A stretch of DNA of 64,000 nt from Paenibacillus sp. 1_12. Its GTDB lineage: Bacteria > Bacillota > Bacilli > Paenibacillales > NBRC-103111. The notes under the pieces were generated by a model that searched no databases, was not told the DNA's origin, and saw only the letters and a list, made by a program, of their open reading frames with translations. Position 1 is the stretch's first letter. The number at the start of each line of letters is the position of its first letter. The stretch lies in assembly GCF_900114475.1 (NCBI RefSeq), contig NZ_FOTE01000002.1:558001-622000 (forward strand), read 5' to 3'. Shown here one piece after another: positions 54,591-63,311 of the stretch. A program made the translations under genes and the position numbers.

Positions 54591-55424
54591 CTAAGTCCAG
54601 CCTAATCGGCTGGGTAAGTCCCGCTCCCACAATTGGTCAAGCAGCTGCCCCGCAGTTGCCTCTGGTGAATCGCCTGTGATCATCTTGGAGTTGACGGCTT
54701 TTACTTCAGGCACCCATGTCTTGGATACGATGGTTGGCGAACCTTTTAATCCAATCATCGATCGCTCCAGATCTGGAAAATCGGCTGTCGTCCATACCAC
54801 CGGCTTGTACCTGGCGGCCCGAATCATCCCTGGCATAGCCGCCCTGCGCACCTTATTCAATTCCTTCAAAGCTGTAATGAGCACCGGCATACTCGTCTGG
54901 ACCACTTCAATGCCATCTTCGAGTAATCGGTGTGCGGTGAGTCTGCGCTTTTCCGTATCTACCTCCACCACTTTACTGACATAGGTCAGCTGCTCCAAGT
55001 CGAGTCGGCAAGCTACGCCCGGTCCGACCTGTCCTGTATCCCCATCAAGTGTCTGTTTTCCGCAAAATACAAGATCTATGGCCCCCCATGTTTCCGCTAC
55101 CTTTTGAAGTGTTTTGGCTATGACGTATGAGGTGGCAAGTGTATCAGCGCCTGCAAAACCTCGATCTGTCACCAGTACGGCCTCATCCGCGCCTAATGAA
55201 ATACATTGTTTTAAGCTTTTTTCCGCAGGGGGCGGCCCCATGGTGACAACAGTTACCCTCGCCCCAAGCTCATCCTTGATCCGCAAGGCTTCTTCCAGGC
55301 CATGCAAATCATAAAAATTAACAATACTTGGCACCCCTTGACGTATTAACGTATTGTTCTTCGGGTCAATTCGAATCTCACGGCTGTCGGGAACCTGCTT
55401 GATACATACAACAACGTGCAGCAT
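54591..55424 (-). CDS. fixA: Electron transfer flavoprotein beta subunit FixA
   Basis: Beta subunit of the FixAB flavoprotein, 277 residues. It opens MLHVVVCIKQVPDS and has CGKQTLDGDTGQVGPGVA, the loop that binds the extra FAD in bifurcating types. ATG 55424 follows AGGAGG by 7 bases. First gene of the fixABCX operon, with an Fnr-like palindrome about 105-120 bases upstream. Confidence 0.94.
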   Translation of the reverse strand: MLHVVVCIKQVPDSREIRIDPKNNTLIRQGVPSIVNFYDLHGLEEALRIKDELGARVTVVTMGPPPAEKSLKQCISLGADEAVLVTDRGFAGADTLATSYVIAKTLQKVAETWGAIDLVFCGKQTLDGDTGQVGPGVACRLDLEQLTYVSKVVEVDTEKRRLTAHRLLEDGIEVVQTSMPVLITALKELNKVRRAAMPGMIRAARYKPVVWTTADFPDLERSMIGLKGSPTIVSKTWVPEVKAVNSKMITGDSPEATAGQLLDQLWERDLPSRLGWT

Positions 55425-55528
55425 ACGGCGTCCTCCTAACATGGATCGGCATTTAAGCCATAAATGAGCAACCTGAATCGACTTTCACCATGGTCCCAAT
55501 CCTGCTGTCCTTGTAATCACGGTCAGAT

Positions 55529-55544
55529 TGTGAAACATGTCACT
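55529..55544 (-). promoter_or_regulatory. Fnr-like binding site upstream of fixABCX
   Basis: TGTGAAACATGTCACT (plus strand) fits TGTGA-N6-TCACW. It is the only such palindrome between melA and fixA. A convincing -10 at the usual class II distance was not found, so the promoter geometry is open. Confidence 0.5.
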
Positions 55545-55749
55545 TACTTAATCATATGAAATCGCTTGCAATAACTAGTACTCTTTTACAGTTTATGCAA
55601 GCATACCGTATGAATGATACAAAATTTAATCACATCCCTTTACATTATTCTGAATATTATGTTAATTCTGTGTATTCTGATAAATTCCTCTTTTTGTAGC
55701 GAAAAGAAATCGATAACGAAGCTATTAATTTCCCCTATTCCTTTGCAAA

Positions 55750-55778
55750 TAAATAAAGGCCCGCGATATACGCGGACC
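55750..55778 (-). terminator. Rho-independent terminator after melA
   Basis: Minus strand: GGTCCGCG, five-base loop, CGCGGGCC, then TTTATTTATTT. Confidence 0.85.
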
Positions 55779-55802
55779 GACACTTCATATTGTGAATAAC
55801 CT

Positions 55803-57101
55803 TTACACAAACTTAGGAAGCCAATTGCCATGAGCTTCAATTAGATCATCGCACATAGCTACGATATCATCGATCGATAGTTCCGCAGCCGTATGCGGGT
55901 CAAGCAATGCGGCGTGGTAAATATGCTCTTTCTTTCCTGTAGCCGCAGCTTCCAAGGTTAAAAGCTGCGTATTTATATTGGTGCGATTCAATGCAGCAAG
56001 CTGTTGAGGCAGATCCCCAATATACGTTGGTGTCACACCGCTTGAATCTACTAGGCAAGGAACTTCAACAACTACTTCCTTAGGAAGATTAGTGATTAAA
56101 CCGGTATTCATCACATTGCCGCCGATTTTGAACGGGTTGTTGGTTTCCATAGCCTCAAACATAAAAGATGCATATTCATGAGAGCGGGTATGTCCCAGAT
56201 TTTTGTTATTCACCAATTCATCACGCATGGTTGCCCATCTTTTGATTTGGCGTTCACAACGGCGTGGGTACTCATCCAACGGAATATTAAAACGCTCAAT
56301 CAATTCAGGATAATTTTTCTTAATAAAGTACGGATGATATTCGGCATTATGCTCGGAGGATTCCGTAACGTAATAGCCAAAGCGGAACATCATTTCGTAA
56401 CGGACCATATCATCGTGCTGTTCCTTTTGTTTCTCACGGGCACGACGCTTGATTTCGGGATATAAATCCACTCCGTTTTTGGTTACTTCAAGCAACCAAG
56501 CCATATGATTAATACCGGCTATTTTAGTTTGAACGCCTTCGCTTTCCATATCCAAGGCCTCGAATAAAAATGGGATGCATCGTTGAACACTGTGACACAA
56601 ACCGACAGTTTTTACTCCACCGGAAGTCAACATGGCATTGGTCAATACAGCCATTGGATTCGTATAGTTCAGGAACATTGCATTCGGACACACTTCATTA
56701 ATATCTTTAGCAAAATCGAGCATGACCGGAATGGTGCGGAGATTACGAAAAATACCTCCAATCCCTAAGGTATCGCCTATCGTTTGACGCAAGCCGTATT
56801 TCTTCGGTATTTCAAAATCTGTAATGGTACATGGATCATAGCCGCCAACTTGTATCGCATTGACAACATATTTGGCTCCACGAAGCGCATCTTTACGGTT
56901 GGTATACGCTTTAACTGTGCAGGTGCTTCCAAGCGTCACTTTTAAATTATTTAACATATTTTCTGAATCCTTGAGGCGTTCTTCATTAATATCGTATAAG
57001 GCTAATTCAAAGCCTTGCAGCGCAGGTGTCATCATGCAGTCACCCAACACATTTTTTGCAAATACAGAACTGCCTGCACCTAGAAAAGTAATTTTTGACA
57101 T
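55803..57101 (-). CDS. melA: Alpha-galactosidase, glycoside hydrolase family 4 (MelA type)
   Basis: Cytoplasmic NAD- and Mn-dependent glycosidase of 432 residues, the length of Bacillus MelA. The Rossmann start ITFLGAGSSVFAKNVLGD is followed by LNYTNPM, the active-site motif CHSV (169-172), which in GH4 marks alpha-galactosidases, and metal ligand H199 in GINHMAW. ATG 57101 follows GGGAGG by 8 bases; the longer frame to 57143 lacks a site. Last gene of the operon with an ABC importer and a PdxA2 protein. It would cleave imported alpha-galactosides such as melibiose or raffinose; the motif is evidence for the bond, not the exact substrate. Confidence 0.93.
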   Translation of the reverse strand: MSKITFLGAGSSVFAKNVLGDCMMTPALQGFELALYDINEERLKDSENMLNNLKVTLGSTCTVKAYTNRKDALRGAKYVVNAIQVGGYDPCTITDFEIPKKYGLRQTIGDTLGIGGIFRNLRTIPVMLDFAKDINEVCPNAMFLNYTNPMAVLTNAMLTSGGVKTVGLCHSVQRCIPFLFEALDMESEGVQTKIAGINHMAWLLEVTKNGVDLYPEIKRRAREKQKEQHDDMVRYEMMFRFGYYVTESSEHNAEYHPYFIKKNYPELIERFNIPLDEYPRRCERQIKRWATMRDELVNNKNLGHTRSHEYASFMFEAMETNNPFKIGGNVMNTGLITNLPKEVVVEVPCLVDSSGVTPTYIGDLPQQLAALNRTNINTQLLTLEAAATGKKEHIYHAALLDPHTAAELSIDDIVAMCDDLIEAHGNWLPKFV

Positions 57102-57144
57102 GAACCTTGCCTCCCAATTGTATGGTTTGAAAATGTTGTGCAAA

Positions 57145-58137
57145 TCAGAATCCTGCTAATCTCACAGCCAGCTTCATTGCCTGTTCTGTAGCACCAGGGT
57201 CAGAGATGCCTTGTCCTGCAATATCAAAGGCAGTACCGTGCGCAGGTGTTGTGAGGACAACTGGAAGTCCTCCGCTGACCGTGACACCTTTATTAAAGCC
57301 GAGCAGCTTCATACCGGTCTGAGCCTGATCGTGATACATACTAACCAAGCAATCGAATGGCTTTGTTTTTAACCTTAAAAAGATAGTGTCAGCCGGATAA
57401 GGGCCTTCTACGTTAATCCCTTGCTCCTGAGCATTCAAAATAGCGGGTCTAATTTCGTCAATTTCTTCGGTGCCTAACAGACCTCCATCACCGGCATGCG
57501 GATTAAGGGCGGCAACGACAATTCTGGGGTTGTCAAAGCCTACGTTGGTTAAAGTATCCTGAGCGAAACGAATGATACGGGAAACGCGTTCTTTCGTAAC
57601 CAGGCTGCTAACTTGCTTGATCGGCACATGGGATGTGATTCGCGTAAACCAAAGATCACCCATCACGTTAATTTCACTAAAGCCTTCCTTGCATTCAAGA
57701 AGTGAAGCAAAAAAATGCAGCTCATCTTGAAAATGAAATCCACCACTATGCAAAGCTTCTTTATTGATAGGCGCATAAACGACACCATCCAGCTTTTTTT
57801 GCTGTGCAAGCTTCAACGCATACGTCAAGGTTTCACCGGTTGCCTGACCGGATTCCGCCGATAATTGGCCCAGAGCATACGTATCCGGATGCAAATTGTG
57901 TAGATCAATGAAATAAACCTGATCATCGTTCACTATTTCATCTACGCTAGCAATTTTTTGATAGGGAACAGATAATCCTGCTACGGATTGACCTTGCTGA
58001 AAAACACGTTCATCACCAACCACCACCCACGTCGCGATTTGACGAATTTCTTCAGATTGGAGAGTTTTGGCAACCAGTTCAGATCCAATGCCTGTTGCAT
58101 CTCCCAATGTTATGCCCATTACCGGTTTCTTCTTCAT
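57145..58137 (-). CDS. pdxA2: PdxA2-type NAD-dependent 4-phospho acid dehydrogenase
   Basis: Cytoplasmic decarboxylating dehydrogenase of the PdxA fold, 330 residues. Metal-binding histidines lie in TSHVPIKQV, NPHAGDGG and MYHDQAQTGMK, and VSGGLPVVLTTPAHGTAFDI closes the active site. Classical PdxA makes vitamin B6; the PdxA2 branch oxidises D-threonate or D-erythronate 4-phosphate, usually beside a DUF1537 kinase, which is absent here. It lies in the middle of a sugar operon, arguing against B6 synthesis. ATG with AGAGGG 8 bases upstream. Confidence 0.88.
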   Translation of the reverse strand: MKKKPVMGITLGDATGIGSELVAKTLQSEEIRQIATWVVVGDERVFQQGQSVAGLSVPYQKIASVDEIVNDDQVYFIDLHNLHPDTYALGQLSAESGQATGETLTYALKLAQQKKLDGVVYAPINKEALHSGGFHFQDELHFFASLLECKEGFSEINVMGDLWFTRITSHVPIKQVSSLVTKERVSRIIRFAQDTLTNVGFDNPRIVVAALNPHAGDGGLLGTEEIDEIRPAILNAQEQGINVEGPYPADTIFLRLKTKPFDCLVSMYHDQAQTGMKLLGFNKGVTVSGGLPVVLTTPAHGTAFDIAGQGISDPGATEQAMKLAVRLAGF

Positions 58138-58187
58138 GCTTTAATCCCTCTTCTCTACTCATGTTTTTCAAATTGAATGTGTATCTA

Positions 58188-59003
58188 TTATCCTTTGATA
58201 GCCCCCGAGGTCATACCTGAGATGAAGTATCTTTGCAAAAACAGGTATACAGAAATGCTGGGAAAAGCAGCTAATAAGGAACCGGCTGCTACCCAACCGA
58301 TGTTGGAATTGTTTTCACCGAAAAATGTGGATAAAGCAACGGTGATTGTTCTGTATTCTAATTTCTGTAGAAAAAATACTGAGAACTGATAATCATTCCA
58401 GATCGAAACGCCATTCATGATAATAACCGTCGCTGTAATCGGCATTAATACCGGTAAAATAACCCGAAAAAATAATCCAATTCTTGAAGCTCCATCTATC
58501 ATAGCAGCTTCGTCGAGCTCTCTTGGGATCGTACTAATAAAGCCTGTAAACAAAAAGATAGCCATAGATAAATGAAAAGTAACATGAAGAACCACGATCC
58601 CTATGTACGTGTTCATGGCCCCGATTTCTACAAACATTTTATACAAAGGAACAAGGATCGTAAGCGGTGGAACGATAAGGGCACTCACAAAAAATCCATA
58701 CATCCATTTGTTTAGCTTGCTTTGATTACGGGCAAGCGGGTAAGCAGCTGTCGAACCCAATATGATGATCAGTGCCATAGATAGTAGGGTGATGATTGCC
58801 GTATTCATAAATGCCCTATCCAGACCTGCAAGCTGCCATGAATGAATAAAATTATCCCAATATAAATAACCTGGCATGATCCATTTGGAGCTAGTATCCA
58901 AAGTATCTTTAAACGAGGTTGTGATGAGCACATAAAAAGGGACGATATGCATGAGGCCTATTAAAGCACCTATGATAGTATATAAGACGCCTATTCGCTT
59001 CAT
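58188..59003 (-). CDS. Carbohydrate ABC transporter permease, MsmG/UgpE type
   Basis: CUT1-family membrane subunit of 271 residues. The EAA loop is LDEAAMIDGASRIGLFFRV near 176-194, and the terminus FLQRYFISGMTSGAIKG is the usual one. The ATG follows GGAGG by 7 bases and overlaps the upstream permease stop as ATGA. Pairs with 59000-59929 to form the channel. Confidence 0.94.
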   Translation of the reverse strand: MKRIGVLYTIIGALIGLMHIVPFYVLITTSFKDTLDTSSKWIMPGYLYWDNFIHSWQLAGLDRAFMNTAIITLLSMALIIILGSTAAYPLARNQSKLNKWMYGFFVSALIVPPLTILVPLYKMFVEIGAMNTYIGIVVLHVTFHLSMAIFLFTGFISTIPRELDEAAMIDGASRIGLFFRVILPVLMPITATVIIMNGVSIWNDYQFSVFFLQKLEYRTITVALSTFFGENNSNIGWVAAGSLLAAFPSISVYLFLQRYFISGMTSGAIKG

Positions 59004-59929
59004 GAGGAAACCTCCTTTTTACGTAAAAGATACAAAGAGGTCAAACCAATAACAGAAATAAGTAAAAACATGAAATTACCTAATGCTGCAGCATAACCGG
59101 CATCCTGATGAGCGAAATATAATTGATAAATCATCGTTGATAATGAAGCGGATGCATAGCCTGGTCCCCCATTGGTTAAAGCCGTTATAACATCAAACAG
59201 CTTCAAGCCGCCAATCAAGTTAAGAACAATATTAATCGTAATAGCTGGTGCAAGAAGCGGAAGCGTAATATTGCGGAATTTAGATAATCCCGAAGCGCCA
59301 TCCATCTCCGCTGCCTCATAGTAATCCTTGGAAATGGACTGAAGACCGGCTAAGAAAATAATCATGGCAACGCCCAAAAATTGGTACGTGTTAACGAGTG
59401 TAATGATCCATACGTTAAGCTGAGTGTCAGCGAGTAAATTTATCGGTTTATCGCGAAACAATAAAATGATGTCGTTAAGTGCTCCTCCATTATACTGAAA
59501 GAAGAAATACCATATATAACCCATCACAAGAGGACTGACGATAACTGGAAGATATACGATCGTACGAATGATTGTCTTACCACGGATATGGTAGTTTAAC
59601 AATAGGGCATAGGCTAACCCGATGGCATTTTGTAAAATCGTGCTTCCAATACCATAAATCAGCGTATTCATAATCACGGTACCTATTCTATGGTCCGAAA
59701 GCATTCTTTTATAATTATCCCAACCAATGTACCTGTACAACTGCGAGTAACCGTCCCAATTCGTGAAAGAAATCTTAATCCCTTGAAAAAATGGATAATA
59801 AATGAATAATACAAACAGCAGAAGCGCAGGTAAGTACATCAGATTTATTGAAGATGGAGAAGTTATCCAGCGACGTAAACGACTTTTAGTAGTATTTCTC
59901 ACACCTGTTTTACGAACCATGGTCTCCAC
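59000..59929 (-). CDS. Carbohydrate ABC transporter permease, MsmF/UgpA type
   Basis: CUT1-family membrane subunit of 309 residues. The EAA loop YYEAAEMDGASGLSKFRNI lies near 206-224 and ALTNGGPGYASASLSTMIYQ is the family motif. The GTG start has AGGAG 9 bases upstream. Second gene of the operon after the binding protein. Confidence 0.94.
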   Translation of the reverse strand: METMVRKTGVRNTTKSRLRRWITSPSSINLMYLPALLLFVLFIYYPFFQGIKISFTNWDGYSQLYRYIGWDNYKRMLSDHRIGTVIMNTLIYGIGSTILQNAIGLAYALLLNYHIRGKTIIRTIVYLPVIVSPLVMGYIWYFFFQYNGGALNDIILLFRDKPINLLADTQLNVWIITLVNTYQFLGVAMIIFLAGLQSISKDYYEAAEMDGASGLSKFRNITLPLLAPAITINIVLNLIGGLKLFDVITALTNGGPGYASASLSTMIYQLYFAHQDAGYAAALGNFMFLLISVIGLTSLYLLRKKEVSS

Positions 59930-59983
59930 GTGGAATCGCTCCTTAATTAAAATAAGACAATGATTTGGAACATTTTTAACGAT

Positions 59984-60059
59984 CTCGAACCACGCCTGTT
60001 GATCCTTCTACTGGACCATCAAAGCCCGTCAGTGGATAATCAAAAGGCGTGTGATCGAG
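59984..60059 (-). other. Structured intercistronic region between binding protein and permease
   Basis: Minus strand: CTCGATCACACGCCT pairs with AGGCGTGGTTCGAG (one bulge) and encloses a second stem, TTGAT/ATCAA with CCACTG/CAGTAG. No T-run follows. Confidence 0.55.
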
Positions 60060-60069
60060 CCTATATGGT

Positions 60070-61380
60070 TTAATTTTTGCGTAAACGTTCTACTTCCTGT
60101 TTCATATTAGCTGAATATTCTTTTGGTGTAATGCGTCCCGCAAGCAGCTCAGTTCCTGATTTAGACATTACGCTCCACATGCCATTAGGTAAATAAACGC
60201 GGTCAAAATAAGGGAACACTCGAATATCGGCATATTTCTCATAGTACTCGGTCAAGTCGTGCTTCGACTCTATGCCTTTCAAACCGGGTTGCAGCTTCGT
60301 AACATTGGCAATTTTGGTCATATTCTCGGGCTTAGCAAAAAAAGCGAGCAGCTTCAAGGATTCAGGCTTGTTCTTGGAGTCTTTCCATACCCCCATGGTA
60401 GCCCGTTCTCCTCCCGAAAAATTCGGTTTATCATCAGCTGACATCGATGGAATCGGCATCAAGCCAACTTTCATCTCAGGCTTCAATTTATTCACAGCAT
60501 CTAAGAAAGATGGAGCCAGCAATACAAATGCTACCTTTTCTGCAGCAAAAGCAGCCGGAATCTCGCTCCGCTTAGCTGTTAAAAAATCTTCATTAATCAG
60601 TCCACGGTTTTTAATATCCAACAATTTTTCCGGAAGCAGATTCCAATTATTCCAATCGAAGGTGTTTTTCAACAACGCTTCTGCAGAATTTTTTTCAGGA
60701 CTGATCAGCAAGGAGTTTGCAAAATAATCAAAGTAAGTGCCAATCGTACTTTCATCAATACCTGAAAAGAAAAACGGTGTCGTTTTGCCTCCGCTCTCTT
60801 TTTTTATTTTCTCAGCGGCCGTTATTAACTCATCGAAGGTTTTTGGTGGTTCTATATTGAATTTTTTGAGCATTTCAACATTGTACATAATGCCGTCCTT
60901 GGCTTCACTTAGCGGTAAAGCATATACCTTGCCTGCTTTATCGGTTACGACATTTTTGATCGTATCGGTCAATTGTTTGGCCCAAGGCTCTTCCTTCAGG
61001 TCTTGCAGGTACTCTCCATAGCGGATTTGAGCCCATCCATGCGTATCAAATACATCGGGCAGATCATTAGCCGCCATCTTAACTTTCATGTTATTTTCGT
61101 AAGCAGATCCAGGGAACTGAATATTCACAGCGATATCCGGGTTCGCTTTTGAGAAATCATTAATAATTTGGCGATACACTTCTTGTACCGGCTGATCTGC
61201 GACATTACTCAACATAGATAACGTTTTCTTAGGGGCACTGCTGCTATTGCTAGTTTCCTTTCCACTTGAAGGAGCTGATGCAGGAGCTGCAGTAGATGCT
61301 TCGGGGCGCTGGGAACAACCGCTTATAGCTATAGCTGATGCTAGGGTCAACGCCAAAGATGCATTCCATTTTTTCAACAT
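60070..61380 (-). CDS. Extracellular solute-binding lipoprotein, MsmE type
   Basis: Sugar-binding lipoprotein of 436 residues. Signal peptide with lipobox ISGC at about C22, a Ser/Ala/Pro linker, then LSMLSNVADQPVQEVYRQI and MYNVEMLKKFNIEPPKT. AGAGGTG lies 8 bases before the ATG. First gene of the operon with permeases, PdxA2 and MelA, so the ligand is probably an alpha-galactoside. Divergent from the YesM/YesN pair. Confidence 0.94.
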   Translation of the reverse strand: MLKKWNASLALTLASAIAISGCSQRPEASTAAPASAPSSGKETSNSSSAPKKTLSMLSNVADQPVQEVYRQIINDFSKANPDIAVNIQFPGSAYENNMKVKMAANDLPDVFDTHGWAQIRYGEYLQDLKEEPWAKQLTDTIKNVVTDKAGKVYALPLSEAKDGIMYNVEMLKKFNIEPPKTFDELITAAEKIKKESGGKTTPFFFSGIDESTIGTYFDYFANSLLISPEKNSAEALLKNTFDWNNWNLLPEKLLDIKNRGLINEDFLTAKRSEIPAAFAAEKVAFVLLAPSFLDAVNKLKPEMKVGLMPIPSMSADDKPNFSGGERATMGVWKDSKNKPESLKLLAFFAKPENMTKIANVTKLQPGLKGIESKHDLTEYYEKYADIRVFPYFDRVYLPNGMWSVMSKSGTELLAGRITPKEYSANMKQEVERLRKN

Positions 61381-61489
61381 GTATACCCACCTCTATATCT
61401 TATTATTTACTTCACACAAGCATCTTACCATGACTGTAAGGGGTTACATATGAGTTGAATCTACGATTTTAGGCGCTCATAATTAATCT

Positions 61490-61518
61490 TGCAACCCTAT
61501 TCGATTTAAAGTATAATC
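61490..61518 (+). promoter_or_regulatory. SigA promoter of the YesM/YesN operon
   Basis: TTGCAA, 17-base spacer, TATAAT, ending 35 bases before the kinase start. A strong constitutive-looking promoter. Confidence 0.8.
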
Positions 61519-61553
61519 GACCTCAAAATTAATAACTACAGGAGGAGTCTCGC

Positions 61554-63311
61554 TTGAATAAGCCAAAAATCTCGATTCGAGTGAAACTGATTCTATTATA
61601 CTCGTTAACTATTCTAATTCCTGTTATTATTATCGCTTTTGTTATGCCAGCCTATTATGTGAAAATTATCACGACAGAAACCGAAAAGCTCACAAACGAA
61701 ACCTTGGTCGGCCTGACCGGAAACATCCAAACTTATTTGGATGACTTGGAACGAGTAACGATCGCTCCATATACGAATAACGAAGTGATGTTCTCTCTCA
61801 AGCTAAAAGCCAGGGGCTTGTATAGTAAGGTTGATGATTATACGAAGTATAAAGCTGATTACACTTTGTATCATACCCTCCCAAGCTTGCTTGTCAATTT
61901 GCGTAAGGATATACTAGGCACACTACTGGTATCCACCGATGGTTCTGTTTACTATAATGATAGCAGCTCACAGCTCACTGAAACTCGCAACGATTATCCC
62001 TACACGGAGCAAGATTGGTATCATGAAGCAGTTGCAGCTAACGGAAGAGTAGCGTTTGTCAACGTCCATCCACAAGATTATTTAAAGCTAACGACTGTCC
62101 CTGAAGTATTTTCGGTAGCCCGGCTCATCAAAGATCCCGACTCCAAGCAGACCCTTGCCGTTATTATGGCTGATGCGGATACCATCATTTTAGATAAGAT
62201 CGTAAGGCAATTTTCGTTTAATGTGAATTCAATTGTTACCATAACCGACAAGGATCATAGGCTGATCTACACGAATACTTCCTTACCTCAGGAGGTTTTG
62301 AATCAATTTCAGAAAAACCCGTCCGATATCGTATATAAACAGCATGATTATGTACCCGTATCGAGGGAAATACCAACCAGCTCTTGGAAAATTACCGTTT
62401 GGTTATATAAAGCTGATCTTGCTTCAAAGGTCCATTGGATGCATTTAACGGGAGCTGCTTTTGCAGCGGGTGGAGTTGTGCTTACCTTCTTCTTGTTTTT
62501 TGCTTATTCCAGAACTCTATTAACACCATTCAAAGAAATGATCAGTGTCATGCGCCAGGTTCAGCTTGGTAATATGAACAAACGGTTTTCCGTTCGAGGC
62601 CAAGATGAGATTGCACAGTTGGGGAATGTTCTCAACCGAATGATCAGTCAATTGGATGAATTAATTACAAACGAGTATCTGAACAAACTCAAACTAAGGA
62701 ATGCTGAATTTCGTGCACTTCAGTCACAAATTCACCCACATTTCCTTTATAACACCTTAAATGCATTTGTTGGCTTAAACCGGAAAGGAGAGCATGCGCT
62801 TCTAGAACGTGCCATATTATCGTTAAGCGGAATGCTCCGTTACTTTTTAACCTCCCATGATACCTGCAGCTTAGAAGAGGAATTTTCCAGTATTCGGAAA
62901 TACGGAGAACTTATGAGCATGCGCTTTAGTGACCGTTTAGAGATAATCATCACCTTAGATCCCGAATTGGCACCTATTCGTATTCCCAAGCTGCTGCTTC
63001 AGCCATTAGTGGAAAACGCTATCATCCACGGTGTTGAACCTTGTGAGGATCCTTGTAGGGTTGAGGTAAGTGCTGAAAGACTTCCCGATATCCATAACAA
63101 GGAAACCGTTGTCATCCGTATTGCAGATAATGGAGTAGGTTTCGACACATCTGTGCAAATTGATGATCAGCATATTGGTTTAAGCAATGTAAAAGAAAGA
63201 TTGGCGCTCGCTTTTCCGGATAAGCATGAATTTCAACTGGATAGCAGCGTTGGACACGGTACTACCCTAACTATCACTATATCTCTAAATAATGAGGAGC
63301 AGGCAACATGA
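61554..63311 (+). CDS. Sensor histidine kinase, YesM type
   Basis: Membrane kinase of 585 residues. Helices at about 10-33 and 302-325 flank a Cache-type extracellular domain. A HAMP domain follows (about 325-378), then LQSQIHPHFLYNTLNAF near 395 and the ATPase domain (LVENAIIHGVEP, IADNGVGFD, IGLSNVKERL). TTG start with AGGAGG 8 bases upstream. It overlaps the next gene as ATGA and is divergent from the alpha-galactoside-type operon it probably regulates. Confidence 0.95.
   Translation: MNKPKISIRVKLILLYSLTILIPVIIIAFVMPAYYVKIITTETEKLTNETLVGLTGNIQTYLDDLERVTIAPYTNNEVMFSLKLKARGLYSKVDDYTKYKADYTLYHTLPSLLVNLRKDILGTLLVSTDGSVYYNDSSSQLTETRNDYPYTEQDWYHEAVAANGRVAFVNVHPQDYLKLTTVPEVFSVARLIKDPDSKQTLAVIMADADTIILDKIVRQFSFNVNSIVTITDKDHRLIYTNTSLPQEVLNQFQKNPSDIVYKQHDYVPVSREIPTSSWKITVWLYKADLASKVHWMHLTGAAFAAGGVVLTFFLFFAYSRTLLTPFKEMISVMRQVQLGNMNKRFSVRGQDEIAQLGNVLNRMISQLDELITNEYLNKLKLRNAEFRALQSQIHPHFLYNTLNAFVGLNRKGEHALLERAILSLSGMLRYFLTSHDTCSLEEEFSSIRKYGELMSMRFSDRLEIIITLDPELAPIRIPKLLLQPLVENAIIHGVEPCEDPCRVEVSAERLPDIHNKETVVIRIADNGVGFDTSVQIDDQHIGLSNVKERLALAFPDKHEFQLDSSVGHGTTLTITISLNNEEQAT

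Larger units (their letters stand above)
55425..55802. other. Intergenic region with fix promoter region and melA terminator
   Basis: No gene was found. It contains the Fnr-like site at 55529-55544, the melA terminator and about 200 bases of AT-rich DNA without visible structure. Confidence 0.6.

Noticed and set aside
51797-55424. Nitrogen fixation locus
   Set aside because: fixABCX alone is not evidence of nitrogenase; no nif gene is present.
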